From the NCBI GenBank assembly GCA_965214305.1, contig OZ243949.1, positions 1,550,001-1,614,000 of the forward strand: DNA of 64,000 nt. The letters run 5' to 3'. The DNA is from Azophilus sp965214305. GTDB taxonomy: Bacteria; Pseudomonadota; Gammaproteobacteria; Pseudomonadales; Azotimanducaceae. A model generated the notes under the pieces. The model ran no database searches and had not been told where the DNA came from. It saw only the letters and a list, made by a program, of their open reading frames with translations. Positions 43,798 through 56,930 of the stretch are shown here, piece after piece; position 1 is the first letter of the stretch; every line of letters starts with the position of its first letter. The position numbers were made by a program, and so were the translations under genes.

Positions 43798-45786
43798 CTA
43801 GATTTGCGGACCGGAAAGCGCGCTACCGGCCGAACCCGCATTAACGGGCTTGCGCCGGTAGTGCTTGGCGAGCCGCCGATAGCGCTTATCGGCAATCGCC
43901 AAGACGCCGCCAAAGGCCATCAACAGGGCACCAAACCATATCCAACGCACGAACGGCTTGACATAAACCCGCACCGCCCAGGCGCCATCGTCGAGCGGTT
44001 CCCCCAGCGAGATGTAAATGTCTTTATAAAATCCGGGATCTATAGCGGCTTCCGTCATCACCGCGCCACCGGCCAGATAGCGGCGTTTTTGTGGAACCAA
44101 CAACAACCGACGATCACCATCCACCACCTCAAAGTGACCATTTTCAGCCTGGTAATTCGGGCCATTGGACGGAAAAACGCCAAGAAACCGAAACGATACG
44201 CCGCCATGAACCGCAACTTCCCGGGGTGCCATGCGGATATCTTTCTCTACCGAAAGTTCATGGGTGAGGGCCACACCCAAAAGGCTCATGGCGAAGCCGG
44301 CATGGGCAATCGTCATGCCCCAATAGGCGAGCGGGGCGCGTCGCAACGGACGAGCCGCGCCCGGGCGCCTTGCGAAATCCAACCCGTGCCCGACCAGCAC
44401 CCACAGTGCCAAAGCCACCGCCATCATCGCCGCCACGGACAGCGCGCCACCGGCCAGCAATGGCACGAGCACAGCAAAGAAAACGGCTGTGGTGCCCGCC
44501 CCGAGCAGCCGTCGCCCAATCTTTGCCAAACCGGTGCGTTTCCAACTCAGCAACGGGCCGATACCAAGCGCCAATGCCACCAACAGCATCAGCGGCACAA
44601 AAAAGGTATTGAACCAGGGAGGGCCGATACTGATCTTGTCGCCGCCGCTCAGCGCCTCGTAGGCCAGCGGATACAGGGTACCCAACAAGACCACCGCCAA
44701 CGCCAGGACAAACAAAAGGTTGTTCACCAGGAGAAAGGCCTCCCGGCTGAGTGGCCCGTAGCCTACCCTTGCCGCCACCGCGCCGGCCCGCAGGCCATAC
44801 AACACCAGCGAACCGCCGACAACGACCGCCAGGAAAATGAGAATGTACAGGCCGCGAGCCGGGTCCACGGCGAAGGCGTGAACGGAGGTGAGTACACCGG
44901 AGCGGACGATGAAGGCACCCAGCAGACAAAGCGAAAACGCGGCCACCGCCAAGAGCGCCGTCCAGCTTTTGAATGCGCCGCGCTTCTCGGTGACCGCCAG
45001 CGAATGAATCAGCGCCGTGCCGGCCAGCCAGGGCATGAAAGAGGCGTTCTCCACCGGATCCCAAAACCACCAGCCACCCCAGCCCAGTTCGTAATAGGCC
45101 CACCAGCTACCGAGCGCGATGCCCAGCGTCAAAAATGCCCAGGCGGTGTTGGTCCAGGGCCTCGACCAGCGCGCCCAGGCGCTATCGAGGCGTCCGCCGA
45201 GCAGCGCGGCCACCGCGAAGGCGAACACCACCGAAAAACCAACATAGCCCGTGTACAGCATGGGTGGGTGTACGATCAGGCCGAAATCCTGCAACAACGG
45301 ATTCAGGTCCGAGCCATCCGCCGGCGGCAAGGGTAGCAGCCGCTCGAACGGATTGCTGGTGAATACCAGAAAACTCAAGAAACCCAGGTTCAGTACGCCC
45401 AAGACACCCAGCACCCGGGCGTGGAAGGTGCGTGGTAAGTGCCGACCGCGCAGGACCACCGCCGTCATCCACACGGTCATAATGAAAACCCACAGCAAAA
45501 ACGAACCTTCGTGGGCACCCCAAACCGCGCTCACCTTGTAATACCAGGGGAGCAGACTATTGGAATTTTGGGCCACATAGGCAACGGTGAAATCGTCGGT
45601 TACGAAGGCGCGCACCAGAATGCCGAAGGCAAGGGCGACGAAGACCAATTGCCCGAATACGGCGGAGCCCGCCGTCCGCATCCAGCGGATTTGCCCGGCC
45701 TGGGCGCCAAAGAACCCGGCGATAGCCGTTACCGCACTCAACAGCAGCGCCAGCACCAAGCCTAGATTGCCGAGTTCCGGAATCAT
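43798..45786 (-). CDS. ccmF: Cytochrome c heme lyase subunit CcmF
   Basis: 662 residues, a large integral membrane protein with about 15 helices. CcmF takes heme from holo-CcmE and with CcmH/I ligates it to apocytochrome c. The WWD heme-handling loop reads GWGGWWFWDPVENASFMPW. Conserved histidines and ALIHSLAVTEKRGAFKSW follow. The periplasmic C-terminal beta domain (about 550-630) precedes a final helix. The ATG at 45786 overlaps the TGA of ccmE, so coupling is likely; the earlier frame start is inside ccmE. Confidence 0.96.
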   Translation of the reverse strand: MIPELGNLGLVLALLLSAVTAIAGFFGAQAGQIRWMRTAGSAVFGQLVFVALAFGILVRAFVTDDFTVAYVAQNSNSLLPWYYKVSAVWGAHEGSFLLWVFIMTVWMTAVVLRGRHLPRTFHARVLGVLGVLNLGFLSFLVFTSNPFERLLPLPPADGSDLNPLLQDFGLIVHPPMLYTGYVGFSVVFAFAVAALLGGRLDSAWARWSRPWTNTAWAFLTLGIALGSWWAYYELGWGGWWFWDPVENASFMPWLAGTALIHSLAVTEKRGAFKSWTALLAVAAFSLCLLGAFIVRSGVLTSVHAFAVDPARGLYILIFLAVVVGGSLVLYGLRAGAVAARVGYGPLSREAFLLVNNLLFVLALAVVLLGTLYPLAYEALSGGDKISIGPPWFNTFFVPLMLLVALALGIGPLLSWKRTGLAKIGRRLLGAGTTAVFFAVLVPLLAGGALSVAAMMAVALALWVLVGHGLDFARRPGAARPLRRAPLAYWGMTIAHAGFAMSLLGVALTHELSVEKDIRMAPREVAVHGGVSFRFLGVFPSNGPNYQAENGHFEVVDGDRRLLLVPQKRRYLAGGAVMTEAAIDPGFYKDIYISLGEPLDDGAWAVRVYVKPFVRWIWFGALLMAFGGVLAIADKRYRRLAKHYRRKPVNAGSAGSALSGPQI

Positions 45787-46235
45787 TGCGAAGGCACCGG
45801 CCACCCCTTCCGGTCATTCTCCAGCAAAGGCAACAACTCCGGCGGCATGTAGTTTTCGTCGTGCTTGGCGAGCACTTCCACGGCTTGAAAAACACCCTGG
45901 GCATCGAGCTCTCCGCGCACCAGAATACCCTGCCCTTCGCGGAACAGATCGGGCAGGATGCCGCTGTAGGCCACCTTGAAATCCGCGCCCTGGTAATCGG
46001 TGAGAACAAATTCAACGCCCAGAGAATCCGGTTCACGCTCGACACTGCCCGCCAACACCATACCGCCTGCCCGGATCGGCACACCGATTGGAGCGCCGCC
46101 GCCAACGATTGCCTCGGGCGGATGAAAAAGGTTCAGGTTCTCGTTCGCGGCCATCAGCATGAGGGCGACCGCACCCGCACTGCCGGCGAAGACAAAGAGA
46201 ACGGCAAACAGACGATTGCGGCGGCTCGGGCGCAT
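45783..46235 (-). CDS. ccmE: Heme chaperone CcmE
   Basis: 150 residues. One N-terminal membrane helix, then an OB-fold domain that carries heme covalently on H125 in KHDENYMPPEL, with Y129 as the usual axial tyrosine (HxxxY). GVEFVLTDYQG and LPDLFREGQGILVRG are standard. A 78-bp gene-free gap separates it from ccmD. Confidence 0.95.
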   Translation of the reverse strand: MRPSRRNRLFAVLFVFAGSAGAVALMLMAANENLNLFHPPEAIVGGGAPIGVPIRAGGMVLAGSVEREPDSLGVEFVLTDYQGADFKVAYSGILPDLFREGQGILVRGELDAQGVFQAVEVLAKHDENYMPPELLPLLENDRKGWPVPSQ

Positions 46236-46313
46236 GCTTTCTCAACTCCTTGGCGTGCCAATTCCTGCGCATAAGCCAGCGAAGCATTGGCCGACGCGAC
46301 ATTCACCCCTTAA

Positions 46314-46532
46314 CTATGCCCCATCCACCGGTGCCCTATCGAGGCCATCCTCATGCCCATGCCGGGCGCGCAGGGTGCGCAGCGTGCGGCGCCGGTTCAG
46401 CCGCAATTGCACATAGTTGGCAACAACCAGGGTAACGGCGGTGACATATACCGTCCAAACATAGGGGCCATGCCCGCCCATGTAGGCAAAGTCCCGGAGC
46501 GCTTGACAAGCCTCCAAAACCCCGCCGCTCAT
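46314..46532 (-). CDS. ccmD: Heme exporter accessory protein CcmD
   Basis: 72 residues, embedded in a longer open frame. The ATG at 46532 overlaps the TGA of ccmC (ATGA). The conserved core FAYMGGHGPYVWTVYVTAVT, a single membrane helix, and a basic tail (QLRLNRRRTLRTLRARHG) are typical of CcmD, which helps release holo-CcmE from the CcmABC complex. The tail is slightly longer than usual. Confidence 0.92.
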   Translation of the reverse strand: MSGGVLEACQALRDFAYMGGHGPYVWTVYVTAVTLVVANYVQLRLNRRRTLRTLRARHGHEDGLDRAPVDGA

Positions 46533-47278
46533 GCGGATTCCACCCGCACGGCCTCGCGCACCCACTGCGCCGCCGCTTCCCGGCGTAGGATGAGGTTGCG
46601 CAAGCCGGCGATAAGATTGGCCGCAAACAGGCAATAGGCACCAATCAGGTTCACCAGCAACGGTGCCCACATTGCCGGCGGCATCGCCGGCGCCGCGGTG
46701 AGGGTGAAGGTGGCACCCTGGTGCAAGGTTGTCCACCACTCCACGGAATACTTGATGATGGGGATATTGATGGTGCCCACCACCGCCAATACCGCACAGG
46801 CGCGCCCGGCGGTCTCGGGGCGCGGTATTGCCTGGCGCAGGGCATAGAGCCCGAAATAAAGAAACAACAGCACCAGCGTCGAGGTTGTGCGCCCGTCGAA
46901 TTCCCACCAGGTTCCCCAGGTGGGCCGCCCCCAAACCGCGCCGCTGAGTAAGGCCACCGCCGTCATCCAGAGGCCGAAGGGCACCATCGTCTCCAACACC
47001 ATGTCGGCCATCTTCAGCCGCCAAACCAGCAACAGAAAACCGGCAACGCCAAGCATCATATAGACCGACTGCGCCAGGATAGCGGCGGGCACATGCACAT
47101 AGATGATGCGAAAGCTATCGCCCTGCTGATAGTCCGGCGGCGCCAGCACAAGGCCCCACAGCATACCCAGGGTAAGCAGTGCCGCCGCGGCCACCGCGAA
47201 TGCCAGGAACCAAGGACGGCTCATCCCGTAAAACCACTTGGGCGAGCCGAGCCGATGCCAAAACGCTCTTAGGCGCAC
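46529..47278 (-). CDS. ccmC: Heme exporter protein CcmC
   Basis: 249 residues if started at the GTG at 47278, which yields the typical N-terminus FWHRLGSPKWFYGMSRPW; earlier in-frame sequence is not homologous. Six helices are expected. The tryptophan-rich heme loop is WGRPTWGTWWEFDGR, with conserved histidines in YVHVPAA and TTLHQGA. CcmC loads heme onto CcmE. Confidence 0.94.
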   Translation of the reverse strand: MRLRAFWHRLGSPKWFYGMSRPWFLAFAVAAAALLTLGMLWGLVLAPPDYQQGDSFRIIYVHVPAAILAQSVYMMLGVAGFLLLVWRLKMADMVLETMVPFGLWMTAVALLSGAVWGRPTWGTWWEFDGRTTSTLVLLFLYFGLYALRQAIPRPETAGRACAVLAVVGTINIPIIKYSVEWWTTLHQGATFTLTAAPAMPPAMWAPLLVNLIGAYCLFAANLIAGLRNLILRREAAAQWVREAVRVESA

Positions 47279-47334
47279 CGTTAAACCCGTCCAGAGGCGG
47301 TGCAAGGCCGCGCCTGCGCAGCGGCCATGACGAA

Positions 47335-47371
47335 CCCGGCCCGAACTCCTTGTGGTTGCAGGCGGGCCGGG
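47335..47371 (-). terminator. Hairpin between ccmB and ccmC
   Basis: Perfect 9-bp inverted repeat CCCGGCCCG / CGGGCCGGG with a 19-base loop in the 118-bp space between ccmB and ccmC. There is no T-run; more likely an mRNA processing or stability element than a full terminator, since ccm genes on both sides must be made together. Confidence 0.4.
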
Positions 47372-47396
47372 CCGAGGATGTTTGACGAAATCCGTT

Positions 47397-48068
47397 TCAA
47401 GACTGTTCCACACTGATCTTGAGTGCCGCCGCCGCCGCAAAGGGCGAAAGCGTGAGAGACAACATAGTAAACCCAGCCAGCCAATAAATCTGCGCCGCGG
47501 CGGGTAATCCCTGCTGTGCCGCCGCGCTCGCGCCAACACCGAATATCAGCACCGGCAGGTACAGGGGCAGGACCAGGAGCGCGAGCAGCACGCCGCCTTT
47601 ACGCAAGCCAACCGTCAGCGCGGCACCGACCGCCCCCAGCAAGCTTAGCGCGGGCGTGCCGATCGCCAAACTCAACAGCAACGTCGGCAGCACCGATGCC
47701 GACATATCCAACAGTAACGCCAGTAAAGGAGCGAGCAACGTCATGGCCAAACCGGTAACACACCACTGCACGGCCACCTTGGCCAGCACCGCAATGAACG
47801 ATGGTCGCGCCAAATACAGGAACTGCTCAAGCGAACCGTCCTCGAAATCGCGCCGAAAGAGCATCTCCAGCGACATCAGATTGGCCAGCAACACCAGCAC
47901 CCAAACAATGCCGGGGGCGAGCGCCGCAAGCGCCTGGGGCTCGCCGCCAAAGGCCAGGGCAAACAGCATTGCGCCCAGGAAAAGGAAGGCGAGCGGGTTC
48001 AATACTTCGTCCCTGGCGCGTGCTACTGAAAGCCAGTCGCGGCGGAACTGGGCAAAAAATACGTTCAT
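47397..48068 (-). CDS. ccmB: Heme exporter protein CcmB
   Basis: 223 residues with six hydrophobic helices, permease partner of CcmA. The N-terminal FAQFRRDWLSVARARDEVLN and FRRDFEDGSLEQFLYL blocks are family hallmarks. It starts 135 bp after the ccmA stop, an unusually wide gap for these two, in which I see no gene. Confidence 0.94.
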   Translation of the reverse strand: MNVFFAQFRRDWLSVARARDEVLNPLAFLFLGAMLFALAFGGEPQALAALAPGIVWVLVLLANLMSLEMLFRRDFEDGSLEQFLYLARPSFIAVLAKVAVQWCVTGLAMTLLAPLLALLLDMSASVLPTLLLSLAIGTPALSLLGAVGAALTVGLRKGGVLLALLVLPLYLPVLIFGVGASAAAQQGLPAAAQIYWLAGFTMLSLTLSPFAAAAALKISVEQS

Positions 48069-48203
48069 TGACAGCCAGTCCGCCTCTCTAACCGAGTTCC
48101 CGTCACAACCGCCGATAGACTTACAGAGCCTTCAGCCGGGGTGCGCGAGCCCTCTCTGCTTTTAAAAGGGTTGACGATACAAGCAGGCTAATGTCACGAA
48201 CCT

Positions 48204-48812
48204 TCATGACGCCAGACCGAGTTGCACAACCCTGGTATTGGCAACCGCAAGCGTTTGATGGGTCGCGCAGAGTACGGCACCGCCCAACGCACAGTGTTTA
48301 CTCACCAAGTCGCCCACCAGGGCGCGGCCCTGATCGTCGAGCGCGGTCAGGGGTTCATCAAGGAGCCAAAGCGCTTCATTGCAGATGAGCGCGCGCGCCA
48401 GCCCGACGCGCCGCTGTTGGCCCTGGGAGAGCTGTCCGCAGGGTATCTCAGCGCAAGTTGCCAAGCCCAACCGTTGTAGCGCTTGCGTCACAGTGGGGCG
48501 CGGGGCGCGGGGCGCGGCCAAGGACGCCGCCGCGACGAGGCGTTCACACCATTGCAAGTTTTCCCGGGGCGACAACAACGCGCTCAGACCAGGCCGGTGG
48601 CCCAGATAGAAACTTCTGCTCGCTTCAACGCGTCCCTCGTAATCCGGAAACAAGCCCGCCACAACGCGCAGCAAGGTGGACTTGCCGCTGCCGTTCGGGC
48701 CATGCACCTCGACGGATTCACCCGCCCCGAGCTCAAGGCTAAGGCCATCGAACAGCGGGCGTCCGCCGCGGCTACAGCACAGGTTTTTAAGGATGAGAAG
48801 CGATTGACTCAA
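48204..48812 (-). CDS. ccmA: Heme exporter ATP-binding protein CcmA
   Basis: 202-residue ABC ATPase. Walker A is GPNGSGKST at 38-46, the signature is LSQGQQRRVGLARAL and Walker B LWLLDEPLTALD, with the H-loop in CATHQ. It powers release of holo-CcmE through CcmBCD. First gene of the ccm run (ccmA to ccmI, all on the minus strand). Confidence 0.95.
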   Translation of the reverse strand: MSQSLLILKNLCCSRGGRPLFDGLSLELGAGESVEVHGPNGSGKSTLLRVVAGLFPDYEGRVEASRSFYLGHRPGLSALLSPRENLQWCERLVAAASLAAPRAPRPTVTQALQRLGLATCAEIPCGQLSQGQQRRVGLARALICNEALWLLDEPLTALDDQGRALVGDLVSKHCALGGAVLCATHQTLAVANTRVVQLGLAS

Positions 48813-48973
48813 AGGGCCGACATACCAAGGCGGTTTATATGATTATAAATGCAAGCCGACCCGCCGCCGGACTGCTAGGGGCCCGGGTGTTGGCAACAAT
48901 CGAAACGATCCCATCTTGCCGACTTTGGAAAACGGCCTATTATGCTCACCACGCCAACCATTCAAGAAAACCC

Positions 48974-49420
48974 GTGACGGAACTGATTAGCAATCCCGGC
49001 ATCGACTGGCGCTGCCGCGGAACCTGGCGAACGGCATCAAAGAACACCGCCTGGTGCCTGCTCGGCTGCTCCATTGGGGACTTCGGAACCATCGCCTTCT
49101 TCCAATTTACCGGCATCCCCTGGCCGACGCTGTGGATCATGGTACTGGCCATCGTCAACGGGCTAATGACCTCCATTGCATTGGAAACCGCGGTGCTCTG
49201 GCGACAGCTCGGGCCGCGCGCCGCATTCCGCACGGCCATCGGCATGTCCATGATCTCGATGATCGCCATGGAAGCGGCAATGAACGCGGTGGATGTCTTG
49301 CTAACGGGTGGCGCCCGACTTACCTGGTGGGTCGTCCCCGTGATGCTATCCGCCGGGTTTGTAACGCCCCTGCCTTACAACTATTGGCGGCTCAAGGTAC
49401 ACGGGAAGGCTTGCCATTGA
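48974..49420 (+). CDS. DUF4396 membrane protein
   Basis: 148 residues from the GTG at 48974. Four hydrophobic helices with GTIAFFQFTGIPW, conserved acidic and histidine-poor core and a C-terminal LPYNYWRLKVHGKACH. This fits DUF4396, whose function is unknown; members often sit near copper or heme genes. A tiny upstream frame MLTTPTIQENP (48940-48975) ends in a TGA that overlaps the GTG, a possible coupling peptide. Confidence 0.78.
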   Translation: MTELISNPGIDWRCRGTWRTASKNTAWCLLGCSIGDFGTIAFFQFTGIPWPTLWIMVLAIVNGLMTSIALETAVLWRQLGPRAAFRTAIGMSMISMIAMEAAMNAVDVLLTGGARLTWWVVPVMLSAGFVTPLPYNYWRLKVHGKACH

Positions 49421-49449
49421 GCGGGCTTGGGTGGAAAGCATTGAATCCT

Positions 49450-49602
49450 TCAGCGCTCGATAAAAAGACTTTCGGTGGCTGTCTTCAATGCGAAGCCGAT
49501 GCGCTGGTCGTCAAGTTTGTTGCCGTACTTCTCCAGAGCGACCTTGATTCTGGGATTTTCAGGGTCGAAACGAATCGTCCCAGTGGGAAGGGTTCGGTAC
49601 AC
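49450..49602 (-). pseudogene. Stub resembling a ParB/Srx-domain N-terminus
   Basis: 50-codon frame from a GTG, directly after vapC and in the same frame (only the vapC TAG between). It reads LPTGTIRFDPENPRIKVALE and ends IGFALKTATESLFIER. The IRFDPENPRI string is the usual opening of ParB-like nuclease proteins, which run on for hundreds of residues, so this looks like a truncated gene. Short length makes it uncertain. Confidence 0.4.
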
Positions 49603-49617
49603 GGTCTTTATCGGCTG

Positions 49618-50052
49618 CTAACCATCGCCTCCCGCGCTTCTTAATTCCACGACGAGATCCCCGCAGTCCCCCGCTGCAAGCGCGTTCACGAAGCGTTGGT
49701 CAGCAGTTACCAAACGGGTGCTCAAGCGCTGCGCCAAAGCGAGGTACATGAAATCGTAAACAGGCCGGTCATAGGCAATGGCGAGTCGAGTGGCGTCCGC
49801 ACATATGGTCTCATCCGTATGCCACTGGACTGGCAAGCGGGACACCTCGGCTGCAAGCGCGGACGCTTCGGCCTGATCAAGTTCACCCACTCGCGCCTTT
49901 CGCCAGAGCGCATTGGTGACTTCTGCGGCAAGCAGGCGAGGTGCATGCATCTCCTGGGTGGAATCGTGCAGCCCAAGGGCCAAATCCGAGCCTTCCTCCG
50001 GCACAAGCCACTTGACCGCTACGCTTGCATCGACCACCAGCACCACTGCCAA
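49618..50052 (-). CDS. vapC: VapC toxin, PIN-domain RNase
   Basis: 144 residues. The PIN acidic residues are in VVDASVAVKWL (D), LAAEVTNALW (E), and VYDFMYLALAQR / LVTADQRF (two D), so the metal site is complete. VapC toxins cut tRNA or rRNA. It begins with TTG straight after the TGA of the antitoxin, or with a GTG two codons later. Unlike the vapB at 11.6 kb this pair is intact. Confidence 0.9.
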   Translation of the reverse strand: MAVVLVVDASVAVKWLVPEEGSDLALGLHDSTQEMHAPRLLAAEVTNALWRKARVGELDQAEASALAAEVSRLPVQWHTDETICADATRLAIAYDRPVYDFMYLALAQRLSTRLVTADQRFVNALAAGDCGDLVVELRSAGGDG

Positions 50053-50301
50053 TCAGTGCCTAAAGTCGCGGTCTTCTCGGATTAGCAGTTCGGCGGGCGT
50101 GTGCTGGCGACCCTTTAGCGTATTTCTCAGTTCCGCTGTTCGAGCTAGGAAGGCCGCCCTGCTGGCTGACAGGTCGCGGTTTACCGCGTCAGCAAGAATG
50201 TGCCATACCTCGCCTTCGAGCGAGCGATTGTTTCGGTCTGCCCGGAGCTTCAAGTCCTGGACCATATCTTCGTCGGGCAGATCGACAGTGATTGCCGCCA
50301 T
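50053..50301 (-). CDS. vapB: VapB/FitA-type antitoxin
   Basis: 82 residues from the ATG at 50301, giving AAITVDLPDEDMVQDLKLRA, a ribbon-helix-helix start of the FitA type, then RSLEGEVWHILADAV. It should bind and block the downstream VapC and repress its own promoter. No spacing separates the two genes, as usual for toxin-antitoxin pairs. Confidence 0.88.
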   Translation of the reverse strand: MAAITVDLPDEDMVQDLKLRADRNNRSLEGEVWHILADAVNRDLSASRAAFLARTAELRNTLKGRQHTPAELLIREDRDFRH

Positions 50302-50405
50302 GGTTGGCTCCCTGTGAGCACCAGTTTTTCGGTAGTGTACCAGCAGCGCCAAGGAAACGCCTCACCGAGCACAAGCACGAAAGTGTTTGGACAAAGCCAA
50401 GCGGC

Positions 50406-50470
50406 CCGGGCGCCTCTGCCTAAGGAATTCGCGGCGGCAAAGCCGCTCTCATCCGCCCCATCGTCAATAG
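50406..50470. repeat. Repeat A, partial copy
   Basis: Left end GGGCGCCTCTGCCTAAGGAA followed directly by inner-arm sequence (AAGCCGCTCTCATCCGCCCC), so the internal part is missing. It ends just before the stop of the TonB-dependent receptor. Confidence 0.7.
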
Positions 50471-50474
50471 CGGC

Positions 50475-52520
50475 TCAAATCGAAACATCAACCCCCAGAT
50501 ACCACTGAATCGGCATCGCCGGGAAATAGCGGTAGTTGCCGAACGCGAAATCGGCCCGGTCGGCGTAGCGTTCGTCGAATAGGTTCATCAAGCGGGCAAA
50601 CAGCTCCGCGCGGTCGTTTAGGCGCACGGCGCCGCGCCAGTTGAGAACCGCGTGGCCGTCATAGCGATGGGTGTTGGCGGCGTTGATGTAGTGCTTGCCG
50701 ATGAAGTTCAACTCAAATTCGGAGTACCAGGCATCGCCGGGCTGATAGCGCCAGCGGGCGTTACCGAACCAGCGCGGTGCCGTGTCGATGCGGTTGCCGT
50801 CCTCGATAACCTCGCCGCCACCGGCCCGACGGGAAAAATCGTATTCGTGTACCGCATAGGTGCCGGCCAGGCTAAAAACGTGCGGGGCGGGCGCCCAGTG
50901 CGCGCCAAACTCGACACCCGCCGAACGGGTCTTGCCGTCGCTAACGTTGAAGCCGTTGGCTTCCCGAAAAATATAATGACGGCTGCGGGAGCTGAATAGG
51001 GAAACGGACCAACCGGCGACCTTCAGGCCCGCCTCAAAGGACAGCAACCGTTCGCTGTCGAGGTCCGCGAGTGTCTGGCCGCGCTGCAATCGATAGAGTT
51101 CTGTGGCCTGCGGCGGGCGAAAGCCCGTCCCGGCGGTGACATAGGCGAGACCGTCGGCGGCAAAGGCGCGCTCAATGCCAATTCTGGCGGCCACTTCCGT
51201 GAAATCCCGGTTCCCGGAGGCCGGGCGCGTATACAGGCAGCCACCAAAACCGCAACGCGAGCCGTCGTCGCGAGTATTGCCCACCAAGTGGTTATTTTCG
51301 TAATCGTAATGCAGGTGCTCCAAACGCAAGCCTTGTACCAGCCGAGTTTGGTCACTCAAGCGCCAACTCAGATTATAGAACAGCGCACCCATGAGGGAAT
51401 CGACATCGTAATCGTAGTGGCGACCGGGTGGCCGGGTTCCGACCAGAAAAGCGGAACCCAGGGTCGGGCCTTTCTGAATCTCCGTCAGGCCACCTTCCAT
51501 GTACTCCAGATGAGCGCCCACATTGCCGTAAAGCAGATCGCTGTCGAAATTGTAGGCGGCAAAGATGCCGCCGCTGGTTTGGGCATTGGTTTCGATGGGC
51601 TGGCCGGGTAGGAAGTGCTGTAAAAAAACCATGCGCGAGCGGCGCAAATAGGGGGAAATACGCCAGTCACCATTGCTCCAATGGCTGGCCAGGCGCAGGG
51701 ACCAGGCATCGCGGTAGGCTTCGGGATTGGGGTTGGTTTTACGCAATGCCTTGTCGTCATAGGCTGCAAATCCCAAGACATAGCCGCCGGTCTCTTGATT
51801 GAGATTGGTTGCATTCAGGGTGTTATGCACCTGCCAGGCACCCATGCGGGTCTCATGCATGATCGACAGTTTCTGCTGCCCGTAGCCGGTGCTCTCCCGA
51901 TAGCCGTTTGAATGGCTGCCGTGGGCGCTCACCGCTAACCGGTGAGCGCCCGACATCATGGACAGCGCAGCGCGCACCCGAGCGTATCCGTAGGAGCCCC
52001 CCTCGATGCTCGCGCTGGATTCGTTGGGATTCGGTGTTTGCAGGTTGATCGCGCCGTGCAGGGCATTGCCACCGAGGGCCGCACTGGCCGGCCCCCGCCA
52101 TACCTCGATGCCCGCCGCCTGCTCGGCATTCAGCTCGAACAGATTGTTGACGTTGCAGAATCCGGCGGGGCGAATCGGCAGGCCGTCTTCCAAATACAGG
52201 AAAGCGCCGCAAGCACCGGCACCGGTCAGCACCGCGGAGCGAATGGCGGTGAGGTGTTCGTGACCGGAGCCGCGCGCCACCCAAACGCCCGGCACCCTTG
52301 CCAATGTCTCATTGATGTGGGTGGGGCGGATTTCGGCCAGCGCTTCGCCATCGATGCGGCCGACGCTACCCGCTTGGCCAAGGCGCTCATCAAGCGTCTC
52401 GACAACGACGACCTCTTCTTCGATCCGCTCGTCCGCGGCCGCTGGCTGTGCGGCGGCACCCGCCAAGACGAGCATGGCCAACGCCCATGGCCCGCCCACT
52501 TTGGTTGCCAACAAGTTCAT
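50475..52520 (-). CDS. TonB-dependent outer-membrane receptor (BtuB-like)
   Basis: 681 residues. Signal peptide to about residue 29, TonB box region EEEVVVVETLDERL, then a plug domain with INETLARVPGVWVARGSG, a Cys-containing loop (GACGAFLYLEDGLPIRPAGFCNVNN) and IEVWRGPASAALGGNALHGAINL. The 22-strand barrel ends in an aromatic strand (QWYLGVDVSI). Plug and barrel most resemble vitamin B12 or ferric-siderophore receptors, but the substrate is open. No riboswitch was recognised upstream and no ABC importer is adjacent. Confidence 0.9.
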   Translation of the reverse strand: MNLLATKVGGPWALAMLVLAGAAAQPAAADERIEEEVVVVETLDERLGQAGSVGRIDGEALAEIRPTHINETLARVPGVWVARGSGHEHLTAIRSAVLTGAGACGAFLYLEDGLPIRPAGFCNVNNLFELNAEQAAGIEVWRGPASAALGGNALHGAINLQTPNPNESSASIEGGSYGYARVRAALSMMSGAHRLAVSAHGSHSNGYRESTGYGQQKLSIMHETRMGAWQVHNTLNATNLNQETGGYVLGFAAYDDKALRKTNPNPEAYRDAWSLRLASHWSNGDWRISPYLRRSRMVFLQHFLPGQPIETNAQTSGGIFAAYNFDSDLLYGNVGAHLEYMEGGLTEIQKGPTLGSAFLVGTRPPGRHYDYDVDSLMGALFYNLSWRLSDQTRLVQGLRLEHLHYDYENNHLVGNTRDDGSRCGFGGCLYTRPASGNRDFTEVAARIGIERAFAADGLAYVTAGTGFRPPQATELYRLQRGQTLADLDSERLLSFEAGLKVAGWSVSLFSSRSRHYIFREANGFNVSDGKTRSAGVEFGAHWAPAPHVFSLAGTYAVHEYDFSRRAGGGEVIEDGNRIDTAPRWFGNARWRYQPGDAWYSEFELNFIGKHYINAANTHRYDGHAVLNWRGAVRLNDRAELFARLMNLFDERYADRADFAFGNYRYFPAMPIQWYLGVDVSI

Positions 52521-52907
52521 ATGGTTTGTCCGGGGAAACGCCCAAGCTTACGGACACCGCCTTGAGGATGCCACCCTGCCCACCAGGAGCTGGTGGCTCA
52601 ATTTGAAAAATCTTCGTTGACCTCGGCCCAACGCGCAACGCGGGCCTAGTCTCTGCGGCGGCGGAAATTGAAACTTAGCCACTACCCGCTACCGCTCGAC
52701 CGTGCGCGAGTGGTGCATGTTGTAGTGTTCGACCCATCCATGCATACTCGGGCACTTCCAATAACCCCGCCGAACCGCAGCCGTCCGCGATGCCGCTGAG
52801 GCTAGCGCTCTCCGCTCCGAGTCGGCTAAGCAGGATGCGTCGCCCATGCACATCGCAAACTTACCCCCCACCCCCCCCCCCCTTCCCACCAACTTCGGAG
52901 CGGGCCG
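52521..52907. other. Divergent intergenic region with a run of 12 C
   Basis: 387 bp between the TonB receptor and the FnIII gene. Positions 52871-52882 are twelve consecutive C, preceded by ACCCCCCA, a tract likely to slip in replication. It ends 25 bp before the GTG of the FnIII gene. Short frames here, including one with MHHSRTVER at 52689-52720 on the minus strand, are not supported by any family I know. Confidence 0.75.
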
Positions 52908-56874
<3,967 letters not shown>

Positions 56875-56882
<8 letters not shown>

Positions 56883-56930
56883 ATCGCGGGGGCGCGGGCT
56901 CCTAGTGTCCCGTCCCCGTTCGGCCCGGGT
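56875..56930. repeat. A-type end joined to a B-type end
   Basis: GCGCCCTGAATCGCGGGGG and the following bases to CTAG (56902-56905) recur at 63439-63467, in both cases followed by a B start (TGTCCCGTCCC here, TGCCCCGTCCC there). The last codon and TGA of the FnIII gene lie inside the shared segment. GCGCCC and GGGCGC can pair as a short hairpin. Confidence 0.7.

Noticed and set aside
43450..45336. 628-codon plus-strand frame opposite ccmG and ccmF
   Set aside because: Lies antisense to two clear ccm genes and has a low-complexity, charged composition.
52521..52700. Cobalamin riboswitch ahead of the BtuB-like receptor
   Set aside because: None of the conserved boxes of that riboswitch could be found in the region on the minus strand.
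52689..52892. Small minus-strand frame upstream of the TonB receptor
   Set aside because: Starts inside the C run and resembles no family; likely chance.
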